Shown here in pieces: positions 23,614 through 33,762 of a stretch of 64,000 bases of DNA. Source of the stretch: Poa pratensis (lineage: Eukaryota; Streptophyta; Magnoliopsida; Poales; Poaceae); contig CAMZMU010000071.1 of assembly GCA_947311845.1 (NCBI GenBank), positions 25,890,058 to 25,954,057 on the forward strand, given 5' to 3'. The notes under the pieces were generated by a model, which was given only the letters and a program-made list of their open reading frames with translations, was not told the DNA's origin and did no database searches. The position numbers were made by a program, and so were the translations under genes. Numbering within the stretch: position 1 is the first letter of the stretch; each line of letters starts with the position of its first letter.

Positions 23614-26600
23614 CAGCCCCACTTTTGGTACTGTAAAATTTGAACCAAATTTTCACTTTTGCTTCTCATACTTGCATCATGGCATAATTTGTTTTATTGC
23701 TCAAGTTGAAATCAAGTGAGGAAAACAAATTAAAACAAATGGGAGCAATGTCACAAATTAAATTCAATCCTTGCAAGTCCAAATGTGCTTGCTTTGGCAA
23801 ACCCAAATACAAATGCAAATCATATTTGTCAAGGAAGTTCCAAGGGTTAAAGATTTAACACTTTGCCTGGTTCAAAAATTCAAAAGCAAATTCATTTTGG
23901 TTTTACCAAAAATGCCATAAACAACCACTATGAACAAAAGTGTGGCAAAACTTTTTATTTTGCCAAACCAAATTTTGTGGTGCTTCTGCATGATGTTGGG
24001 AGGCACCCTGATTTTTCCCAAATTTTTATAAATTGTTTAAATGCCCCATTTAAATGGTGGAAAAGCTACTGGATTTATAAAAGAAATAGCCAAGGGCTTC
24101 TTTGTAAATAGGAAAATTCAGGCGAGGGGGTTTTCGCAAAGTGGTCATCTCCTTCACGCTGTAGCGACGCACGCCGCGGCCGAGCCGCACCGCCTAGCCG
24201 CCATGGCGACACGGCGATGCCAGGCCCCCCCTCCCCGCGCCTCGTCGCGCTTAAAGGAGCCGCCAGGCCCCCCTTGCCCTCTGCTCGACACCGCACCGCT
24301 CCCTCGCTCCTCTGCCCTCCCTCTCCCTTTCCTCGCGGCCATGGCCGTGACCTAGCTTCGCGCGCCGCCGAGCTCGTCGCCGACGATTGGGAGCACCCCG
24401 TATAGATCGAAGCCCACCAGTCTCTCCGCCGTGTCTCCTCTCCTTCACCGCCCGAGGAATCGACGAGAGGATCCACGAATCGCCGCCGCCATCGGTTCTT
24501 CTCCGACCACCGAAGCAACTCCGTCGAGCTCGCGTCGCCGCTGTGGTCCTCCTCCGTCCACGCCGGTGGTTCCCACGCATCTAGGGTGAGCCTGCCGTCC
24601 TCGGGGACATCTTTTCCCTCACTCTCTCGCCGTCGTTCGTCGCTTCGCCGTTGAACCGCCGCCGGCCGCCGCAAGTCGCGGATGATTCCGTCGCTCCGGC
24701 GACCAATAGGTAGCGGCGCCGCCGTAGTTTTGCTCGCCGTGCCCGTGCGAGTCCGTAACAGCTCTTAGAGCATCCCCTCGTGCCGTAGATCCTCGCGTCC
24801 GTGCTCGACACCGCCGACGATCACCGTCGCGCACGTCCGCGACGCCGCGCTCCGGTCAAACCAGCCGCTGGGCCCGCGCTTGCTCGCGTGGCTGCCAGCG
24901 TGGCCCGGGACCCGCAGGTCAGCGGCAGTGGCTAGCACAGCCCTGAGTAGAAAACGTTTCGGGCAGAATTTCTTTAAACGTTTAAAAACAGTGCAGAAAT
25001 TTGAATAACTTGTAAAATCCATAACAAATTGAAAAATGCTCCAATTTGGATGATTCAAATTCCCACATGATCAGGAAAGGGTGCTCGACATGTTTCGGTC
25101 ATTTTGACACATGTTAGCTCAAAATAATTTGCCTCGTTAAATGAATTACAGAAAATGCAGAATAAATGGCAAACTTTGAAAATTCATAACTTTAGCTCTG
25201 AAACTCCAAATTGAGCAAATAAGGTGTCAAAAATTTGTCTTGACACCCTTTACACATCCATATTTTATTTGGACATAATTGACCAATTTAAATCTTCTGT
25301 ATGTCAAAAATACTAAAGATGGCAGCACTGAAATGCCACTTTCGAAATTCATATTTAATTCAAAAGAATTCCAAAATTGATGTTGAAAGGCCCTAAATGT
25401 TCAGCAAATCAATACCTAATCAGTAGCATCTATTATATGCATGTTTACCTGAATTCATAGCACAAGAAAGCATTTAAACCAAATATGGGACTTTCTTCTC
25501 GCTTGTCAATTCAATTATTTTGCACCCCATTTAAATTGATACTTTGGGTATAATAAATTCAGTGCATCAAACTTGTCATGACATCATGTGTATGAGCATT
25601 GCATTTGTATTGCTTGAGTGATATTGATTGTGTTCTTTCCGGTGTTCTTATGCATCGATAGATCAAGCAGTCGGGGTTTCTCCACAATACCCTGACGACC
25701 CGTATTACCAGCCGTTGAACAAGGCAAGCGTAATCCCCCCTCTGAGCATGTCTCCTCCTATGTTTTCCGCAGATATTTTCTCCACTATAATATTGCATGC
25801 GATTCCAAATGTCAATTTGGTTGGATTAGAGTATCCTATTAGATGCATTATGTTTTCCGATGCCATTACCTGTTTCCTCCTAATATCCATAGGATTGTTG
25901 TGTGGGCCTGAGATAATTATATCCGCTATGTTATGCTTAGCCATGCTTAGTCGTCCGGTGGATATGCTATTGTTGGAACAGTGGTGGAATGTTCGGATGA
26001 TGGTGGAAAATGGTGGTGACATATGATACCATGTTTAAAGGCGGGGATGAGAGGCCACATGGAATGTGGTGGGTTGTCTCGTTCTCGCCGCCTAAGTGCG
26101 AGTTCTCCCCTTCGAGCCAAGACCGAGCGTGCACCCATGCGTGAGGCCTATGCAATTGCAGGAACCCTCATAGACTAAATAACTCGGGCGGGGCTAGCCA
26201 GGGTCCTCTAGTTCGGGCTTCCATTTGCGCGTGCGTGATGATGGTGGTATGAACTGAGATGAGGATTGTGGTATTAGGAAAATAAGTGGCCGTGGGGCGG
26301 GTGTCGCTGAGGCACTGGCAGTCCTGCCGCCACTGATGATCCTGGAAAGTCCTTAACGAGGGAGAAGTCGACGCCGCTCCCACCCAGCCGGCTTTCCATG
26401 GAAGAGAGCTAATACGTAGGCAATGGGCCGGACGGTACGCGTGGTAAACATTGTACACCCCTGCAGGGTAAATCTTTTCGAAAAGCCGTGTCCACGGTTA
26501 AGGACGACTTGGTGACGGATTCAGGGACCATAGAATAACTTGAACGGAATGATTAAAACCTGAGTACTAAAGGTACTAACAAGAATGCAAGGTTGACTTC

Positions 26601-27345
26601 CTCGAGGGTGATTCGGGGAGGTGCCTTTGTAGACAGGTGAAGTGATTGATGGTGGTTGCTGTGAAGATGATCAGAAGAAAAGAGTTTACTTCTTACCTCT
26701 TTAAAAATATTCTGATTAGTCGATGCCATTGAGTGTGTTTTATAAATAAAATCAGCTTTATGCAAAACAGCCATAAAACCTTGAAAGCCAATCATCGAGC
26801 ATATATTAGCTCTAATCTTGCGAGTTCGTCGAACTCAACGTCGTTTGCTTATTTCAGGAGAGGACTTCACCGACCTCGAAGGTGGGTTCTTTGTGGACGT
26901 CGACGAGTAGTCTGGGGTTCCCAGGTGGCAGCTTGGGACATCCGGAACAGCTGGCGCTGGATGTTTATCTGTAGGCCTCTTAGGCCATATTGGATCTTGT
27001 TGTTTAGAACAACTTATTTGCTTCCGCATGATGTACTGTTGGGTCTGTGACCTCTGGTTGTAATATTTGCTATCTTTCTCTATTATAAGAGTTGAACTAT
27101 AATGCTTTGTGTCGTAGAGTCTGTGATATGCCAGTTGTTCCACAAGTCTTGATCTCTCTATTATGCATTGAGGGTTGTGCCCGTGTTAAGGCATCACTCG
27201 GGGTGTTGCGTTGTTGGTGTGTGGTGTACCCAGCAACGCCTGCCAAAGGTTTTGGCCGGGGATTGGTAAACCCGTAACCTCCGTTTGTATCGCTTAACCG
27301 GTGACACACAACATCACTGTATAGTATTCGGGTCAGGGCGCCACA
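23609..27345 (+). repeat. 3' LTR of the Tekay-type Gypsy element
   Basis: 3737 bp, TGTAACAGCC to GCGCCACA, followed by the target duplication GGTTC (27346-27350). Differences from LTR1 include many one-base run-length changes in both directions (for example GCCCTGG versus GCCTGG, CATCCCGG versus CATCCGG) and few substitutions. Confidence 0.95.
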
Positions 27346-27560
27346 GGTTCGTCGACCCGACTGGATCGTCTTCGGGCAATGCGAAGGTCGATCTGGTTGC
27401 TACACCGGGGCGGCGGACTCGGAACAGGTGGTTTTGGTGGCAACCTGGATAAAGACTGCGTGGACAGAGGGTTCGTCGACCATGACTGGATCACTTTCGG
27501 GCAATGCAAAGGTTGATCTGGTTGTTACGTCGGGGCGGCGGCCCCGGAGCAGGTGGTGTG
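27346..27560 (+). repeat. 125-bp tandem repeat in the retroposon
   Basis: GGTTCGTCGACC starts units at 27346 and 27471, each continuing with TCGGGCAATG and GGTCGATCTGGTTG or GGTTGATCTGGTTG and then a GGGGCGGCGG block. A related unit end (GACCTGGATGAAGACTGC...CAGAGGGTTC) lies at 14814-14846, so the Tekay element landed inside this array. Confidence 0.7.
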
Positions 27561-27728
27561 TGTTGTGGCGTTTGTCGACTTGGATCGTGTGGGCGGCGAG
27601 TCGCTTCGTTTGTGTCATTCTTTTGTACAGATTGTATGGTTTTTGGACCCGGTTTTTCTTATAAACTGGGTCAACTCTTTCTATCTATTCGGGCGGTGGA
27701 TACGACCACTTTATAGCTCAAAAAAAAA
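27351..27728 (+). mobile_element. Poly-A-tailed retroposon, 3' part
   Basis: It continues the element begun at 13578 after the Tekay insertion and ends in a run of about ten A (from 27720), followed by the target duplication ATATCGTACT (27729-27738). It carries a 125-bp tandem repeat (27346-27560). No coding domain is recognised. Confidence 0.6.
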
Positions 27729-27738
27729 ATATCGTACT

Positions 27739-28308
27739 ATCTTATAGAAAATTATTTCTGTACACTTTTGGAGCCTTTAATTTTGACTAGCTAGAACAGT
27801 GATGCCCGAGACCCAACCTTGAGATTTTAGTGTTTCTACCCTAAATTTCAAACAATCTTGGGTGCGAAATCTTATTAGGAGGAGCTTTCGGAGAGAGAGG
27901 TAGACACCAAGTAAAATGTAGACAAGATTTGAATCTTGGAAAATGCATGAGGATTGTATTGGGCTATACAAAGGAGTTCCACTTGGGAGTGTAAACTTTA
28001 GAGCTTTTGCCTCTGTTTAAAACAAATTATAGAGCTTTGGGAGAGAGAAGTACTAGACACCAAGTAAATTGTCGACAAGGTTTGAACCTTGGAAATTCAT
28101 GTGGATTGGATTGAGCTACACAAAGGGGTTCCACCAGACAACTCTTTCCTTGGTTGAAGGGACACTCCTTCCTCTGTCCAAGGGACACGTGTGGTTTCTC
28201 CTTAGGATTTACTCCTACACCAATTCATTCACTTTCTTTCTTTGTTCTAAATACGATCAGATGAGGCGATCAACCTACTATAAAGACCCTTTTGCGTCTT
28301 TGGTGCTG
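27739..28308. other. Intergenic DNA with an imperfect direct repeat
   Basis: About 90 bases at 27893-27982 (AGCTTTCGGAGAGAGAGG to AAGGAGTTCCAC) recur at 28033-28134 with roughly 85 percent similarity by eye. No gene is recognised. Confidence 0.55.
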
Positions 28309-29211
28309 GATCACTGCATGCCCACATGATTTCACGTCTCGGAGAGAAAATGTGTGAAATGGGATTCCATGGATCACACGTGTTTGGTTTTCCGCATCAC
28401 ATCTGTAGCTGCACTAGTTTCCTGTTACTTGGCTTCAGTTGCACGGGATGAAAGGGAGAAGCAACGTCTCCATATGTACGTAGCTCTCGAAATTAAAGTG
28501 AACTCTCTTAACCATTTATATATGATTGTTTAAGAGACGCACGAGAAAATGGTGCATTTCAACGTCAGATGAGGCATCACCCGTATGCATTATTGTAGCA
28601 AAAGGCTGTGTATCATCAAAATCTCAGTATTCCACACGGCATCATTTTTGTCCTCAGACCTCGGTATCTGAAGATATAATCAGAATTTATTCTGATTGAT
28701 AATACGGAGTAACAATCAGCAAGAGTAGCAGTAGATGAGAAAGGTGTTTTGACTCTTGAGATCTAAGCCTCTAATGATCACCGGCATTATAACAAAAAAT
28801 CGAAAATGGTATTTTGAAATTTTGAAAAACAAATTTGCGTGAAATATATACACATGCTATCTACATATGTGCATAATTTTGTAAAGTAATACGTTGTGTT
28901 ATAGGTTACAGAAAAATCGCAAAACCATGACCCGATGAAAAAAAAGATGAAAACAAACTCATTTGACTTGCAACATTTGTCCTTTTGTGCACATTGCATA
29001 TGAAAAGATATTGCACTGTAAAAAAAATTAGTACGTAGTAGACAAGTATATTCACAATATTTCGAGAGATGAAATAAACTTTTCAAATTTGAAAACCGAG
29101 AACACCTGAGCTCAGCAGGTTGAAGACTAGCACACATAGAACGAGGAAGTATCCGGTAGAAATCAAGTTGTAGTGAAAACCACAGAAAGTTCACATTTAT
29201 AAGCTGTAAAA

Positions 29212-29393
29212 ATTCTCAACAAAATTTTATTACGTTGAAAAGGTAGAGTTCTCTAGACATACAAATTTGCAAGTTGAAACTCAAAATTGTTTATAAACAA
29301 TTATGAGTTTCAACTTGCAGATTTGCATGTATATAGAATTATATCTTCCCAACTCCCAACGTAATGCATTTATGTTGAAAATTTTGTGAGAAC
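29212..29393. repeat. Long foldback (inverted repeat, about 90-bp arms)
   Basis: The left arm TTCTCAACAAAATTTTATTA...TTTGCAAGTTGAAACTC pairs with the right arm GAGTTTCAACTTGCAGATTT...AAAATTTTGTGAGAAC around the central AATTGTTTATAAACAATT (about 29286-29303). Pairing is near perfect next to the loop and looser outward. It may be a MITE or a hairpin-RNA locus; no clear target duplication is visible. Confidence 0.75.
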
Positions 29394-31415
29394 TTACACA
29401 TAATTGTTTTCACCGGTTTACGCTCAAAGTATATTTATTCCGCACAGAAGAGACCTTGGTGGGCAAAAACAATGGCTCCTCACACTTGTGCACCATGGCA
29501 GGACAGGAGCCGCGGGTTCGCTGGACCAACAGAAACCAGCGATCGACAAGCTTCCTCGTGTCCGCGTGTTGCTCCTCAGCACGACGAATTCCGACGCTAA
29601 AACGGTGTCTCCCTCCGGCCGTGTTTCCATGGCTAGCTCGTGGTTTCGAGGCACACACCCAGATCGATGCCACTGCCTCTTGGCTGAGACAAGGGGGTTA
29701 GTGGCTGCCTAGAACCTGTGAATCGAGCATCCGTCGGCGGACTCGTTCAAGCCCGTCGTGCTGGACTCGCTCCATAAATTTCAAAAGTTGTTTCCTTCTG
29801 TGGTCTATTATTTTCTATGACTCGTTGCGAGATGTGTGGTCGGAACCTCTCAGACACGTTCCGTAGCTGTACGCGAAGCTCGTCGTCGGCTAACACGACC
29901 CTTCCTTGGTTCTAACCAGCAGCTAGCTGCCTCTTTCCGCCGTGGGAAGTCAAAATTTTCGTCGCCAAAGAGCGCGTCCACGGAAGGAAGGAGCCGCTCT
30001 CACCCGGTGGCTCGTGCGTACAACATGGGGCGGCCGGTCGACGGGATTTTATTTTGTTTTTTATTCACACGGCAGGTATCACCCAAAAGGCACGTCCGCC
30101 GTCGTCTTATAAAATATCGATCGAACTGGAAGCGATAAGGGCGAGTCGAGTCGAGGGCGGCATATTCGTACGCATGATCCCGGGGTCGAAGGGAACCAGC
30201 CAGCCACGATCATGTGCCGCGAACCGAAAATTTCCAAGTTTTTGGGTGGACCACGGCTAACGTGGTCTGCGCGGACGGAGCACGTGAAAATCCATCGTAG
30301 CAGATAAGATGAGCCAGAATCGTGAGATACCGGTCGCTGTTCCGGCGGGATTTCTCGGGCCCAATCTGCCTGTCGTTCGATCGCCGCGAACGCGTGGCTT
30401 TATCAGGCGCCGGATCGGGTTTTCGTGCGGTGATCGACTTCCAGCACAAACCAGTGTTTGGAGTAGGGTCGCACCTCTTCAGCACGTCTGTGGAGTAGGA
30501 AGGTTGGTGAGACGTGCGTACAATCCGAGTCAACAATCTCTCTGTGTGTGTGTTCTGGCCGGAAATGGGAGAGGGGGAAGGGAACAGCTCGAGTTTCAAA
30601 ATTGTCTATGTGTATTAGACGGACCGGTGGGTCCCCAGCTTGCCACGCCGACCACGTGCGCTCGCTCATGGTGCTATCCAGTCTCCACGCGCGGCGCACA
30701 CCCTCGATCAAGAATCCGGCGCGGAAGGGTGTGCGCCTGAACGTGGCAAATAGCAAAGCTTTTATCATTTGAGATTTATTTTGCCTGTGCGAAACACCAA
30801 CTTACAGACGGTTGCTACGCCGGAAATGCTCCAGCTTGCCAGAACAAAAAAGGAAAGGCTAATCGGCTCAGCTCTTTAAGTAATTCATGGTGGACAGAAG
30901 AATTGGAGCAGCGTACGTGACTCAATAACCGATGACATGATCCAACACATTGGAAGGTTTCATCACACTTCCTTCGCCTGCTTCTGCAGTCCTGCACGGA
31001 AAATATTGCGAAGCGGCCGGCCGGCAGCACTCGCCATTCGTCATGGGCAGCTGCTCCTTCCTACAACCTGGGTGGTGACGACTCGACGGAAGATTCAGAT
31101 AAGTAAACCATTCGAACTAACGGAAGGAGAGATGTACACTACCATAATCATCATCTTCTTTTTCATCTATACTTTTTTGGAAGAGTGAGAGTCGTCTCAT
31201 CTTACCGGTCGTTCTGCAGCCAATGAATGAAGTCGTATGGTGAGTGGAATCGAACGAATCGAGATTTGGCATCCCAGCCGATTGGATTTGGTGGGGAAGG
31301 TGGTGACCGACTGGCGGGAAGTTGAAACCCGGCACGGCGAATTGGCCTTTCTTTATGCTCTCTCATTGTCGGCTCGGCTCTGCCTGCCGGCCGGTTAGCT
31401 GTACGGATAGAGCTA

Positions 31416-31576
31416 CTCCCTCCGTTTTTTAATATAAGATGTTTTAGGTGGTATACATGTTGTCTAGGTGCATACTAAAATGAGTGTGCATGCACACAAA
31501 AATATATCTACATACATTTGTGTGCATGTGCATGAGGACAAAAGTTAAAACATCTTATATTAAAAAACGGAGGGAG
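31416..31576. mobile_element. Stowaway MITE
   Basis: 161 bp, CTCCCTCCGTTTTTTAATAT to ATATTAAAAAACGGAGGGAG, perfectly paired termini, flanked by TA (31414-31415, 31577-31578). It is absent from the corresponding place in duplication copy 2 (about 40908), so that place shows the empty site. Confidence 0.93.
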
Positions 31577-31620
31577 TAGTTCTTATGCTATCAGTCAATC
31601 AGTGTGTCACATCCCACATG

Positions 31621-32154
31621 GGTTTTCGTACGCCTGTAACTGGGATCGGGACTCCCATGGCGCCGTGGGCCCAACCCACTTATTTCCGTGTATTGGACAC
31701 CCACGGGCAGAAGAGAAAAAAAGACAGACGCGCCACGGTCATCCGCTACCGCCGCCACGCCGCTGCGGGCTCCATGGCGATGTCGTCGCCACGCCCTGCC
31801 TCCATGCCCGGGGAAACTACCGCGCCGCCGCGCCATTCCCCCGTCCTCCCTGTCCGCTACCTTTCTCCGGCCGTCGGCGGCGGAATGAGGTGACATGGAA
31901 ATGAAAAACTGCTTGTAAAAATTCCAGGAAGTAGCAAATAAGATATCACGCCTACCTGATCACCCTCACTATGTGTATTTTCATTTGGTCTGTCATGTAT
32001 TCTAGCCATATCTCAGTATATGCAATTCAATGATATATACTGCAACATCTTAGTTCTTGTAAAGAGATTCACAAGAAGCCTCTATTCATCTTAGTTGTTC
32101 TATGATTCCAGCTCACAACTTTGTTAGCCAATAATTATTTGTCCTTGTCCGCAG
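31621..32154. other. Intergenic DNA upstream of a hAT fragment
   Basis: A GC-rich stretch (31730-31890) is followed by AT-rich sequence. I recognise no protein. It could include the 5' part of the hAT gene whose exons start at 32155. Confidence 0.35.
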
Positions 32155-32655
32155 GTTGCAAGAACAAATTCACTAGAAACATCTCAGCTTGCGGGCAGCA
32201 AAAGGCCACTTTCACATGCAAGTGGTAGCTTAAGAGTTAGCAAGGCTGCCAAGGTTATCAATGCCAAGGTAAGCACTTGTTCTTCTTAATTGCAGTCATC
32301 TTATATAAAGTTTTAGGACCATGAGATGTTATGCTAATGTAGTCCTCTTATTGTAAATGCAGGTTGAGATGACACAACTGAAAGAGAAATCTAAATCTGG
32401 AGAAAGAAAAACAGCTGCAATCAAGTGTAGGTCTCCTGGAATAAATATGATGGCAAGAAAAAGGGAATGAGCTACAGAGATATCTAGAAGAGGATTTCCA
32501 TCCTCGTACACCAGATTTTGACATCTTAAATTGGTGGTCTGTGAACTCTGCAAGGTACCCCATACTTGGCACTATAGCCCATGATGTGCTGGCTTTTCCT
32601 GCTTCATCTGTTGCCTCTGAATCCGCCTTTAGCATATGCGGGAGAGTAGCTACTG
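32155..32655 (+). pseudogene. hAT transposase 3' fragment (dimerisation domain)
   Basis: Two exon-like blocks can be read, 32155-32268 and 32363-32655, with a GTAAGC donor and an ATGCAG acceptor. The second contains NELQRYLEED and, near the end, VLAFPASSVASESAFS, the C-terminal hAT dimerisation signature. The frame change near 32467 fits one A missing from GGGAAATGAG. It ends abruptly at 32655 where duplication copy 2 begins, so the C terminus is cut off. No N-terminal zinc finger or catalytic region is visible. Confidence 0.8.
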
Positions 32656-32829
32656 ATCACTGCATGCCCACATGATTTCACGTCTCGGAGAGAAAATGTG
32701 TGAAATGGGATTCCATGGATCACACGTCCCGGCGACCCTTGTAGGCGCGAAGCGCATGTGTGCACCTTGGTGGGGAAAAACAATGGCTCACACCTGTGCA
32801 CCATGGCAGGACAGGAGCACCGTTGCCGG
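32656..32829. repeat. Dispersed duplication, copy 2, first part
   Basis: It matches 28310-28377 and 29449-29510 and is then interrupted by foreign sequence starting with a hAT-like terminus at 32839. The copy resumes near 39772. Confidence 0.65.
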
Positions 32830-32838
32830 GGGACACGG

Positions 32839-33420
32839 CAGGGGCGGCGCCAGGGGTATTCCCCTCTCTTCACATGAATACCCAAGTTTCTGGAGCGGGA
32901 AAAAATATTTACAAATTCGGCCCAGCCCACGAAGGAAGAAAAGAGAATTTTGGCCCAGTTTTGCTCACGCTCGCCTCGCAGTCTCGCACGGACGCCAGTT
33001 TCGCTCTTCCTCCCTCGCTCGACCTGACGACCACGACCTCGAGTCCTCGACCCGCACAGCGCACAGCCGCACTCCGCCGCCACCGCCGCCGCCGATGCAG
33101 TCAGGGACAGGCGACGGCGCCCCGGCCCCGCCCCCCACGCCCGCCCGCGCCCCTCCTCTTCAGCCCAATGCAGCAGCGCGCAAGGACAAGGTACGGCCGG
33201 CTTCGCTACTCGCTAGTTCATCTGATTAACTGATTTGCTCATACTAGTTTGTACAATGGTGAAATAGAGAAATAGTAGGTCTAATTGACTAAATACAAGT
33301 TTTAATTTTCTGTTTCCCTTGATTTGTTGTAATGTGGATGAAGAAGAAGGGGATTGCTAGCAGCAGCATATTTACAATGTGGGACAAGGCTTCAAAGACA
33401 AGGAAAATAGATGAATGATC
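32839..33420 (+). mobile_element. hAT-type element 5' end with N-terminal coding remnants
   Basis: It starts CAGGGGCGGCGCCAGG, a terminus seen in grass hAT elements. Downstream an open frame begins at the ATG at 33094 (MQSGTGDGAPAP, Pro-rich) up to a probable donor at 33191. A further block follows near 33343-33400 (KKKGIASSSIFTMWDKAS). A hAT C-terminal remnant on the same strand lies at 39660-39766, so the region between could be the inside of one large rearranged element. No matching right terminal repeat was found. Confidence 0.45.
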
Positions 33421-33762
33421 CACACCGAATCAGACAGCAGCTGCAGCTAGTGTTGTTCATCTTTCTGTTATGCTTGTCAATACAAAGAAGCATGAACAAT
33501 ATCGAAAAACCATTTTGGTGCCCGAGCTCAGCTAGTACCGAAATCATGTCCCTCCATTCTCCTAGGGATATGTGTCCAGGCAACGTTCAGAAGATTCTTA
33601 CCATGGTAAAATCTCTCCCACGTGGAATTGTATCACCAGGAATTTAATGATGTGCTGTTATCCTCCAGTACGGGAACAGATGTGAGACAAATGGTGGACC
33701 GTGTTCTCTACCATTCTGTACATACAAATAAAAAATAAGTGCACTGGCTCTGATAGATGCAG
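33421..33762. other. Spacer with a short unassigned open frame
   Basis: A frame at about 33513-33646 ends in a stop after GIVSPGI. I cannot assign it to a family. Otherwise nothing is seen before the end of the minus-strand CCHC gene at 33763. Confidence 0.3.

Larger units (their letters stand above)
14847..27345 (+). mobile_element. Complete Tekay-type Gypsy chromovirus (12.5 kb)
   Basis: LTR1 14847-18586, primer site, gag, pol in the order protease-RT-RNase H-integrase, a chromodomain-like C terminus, purine tract, LTR2 23609-27345, flanked by GGTTC on both sides. The order and the C-terminal chromodomain motif place it in the Gypsy chromoviruses, and LTR length points to the Tekay/Del clade. 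The LTRs differ mainly in run lengths plus roughly a dozen substitutions by eye, so the insertion is young. It sits inside the poly-A-tailed retroposon 13578-27728. Confidence 0.95.
28309..31620. repeat. Dispersed duplication, copy 1 (non-coding)
   Basis: Blocks at 28310-28377, 29449-29510, 29520-30380 and 31397-31620 match in order the blocks at 32656-32728, 32760-32822, 39780-40880 and 40884-40950. The best-kept stretches are CATGATTTCACGTCTCGGAG, the CGGTCGACGGGATTTTAT block, and the region around TTGGGTGGACCACGG. Copy 1 holds extra sequence at 28381-29448 and 30385-31395. No domain is seen in any frame, so the function of the segment is unknown. Confidence 0.65.

Noticed and set aside
29836..30772. 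Open frames of 100-143 codons in the dispersed duplication
   Set aside because: None is kept in the homologous part of copy 2, which argues against a coding gene.
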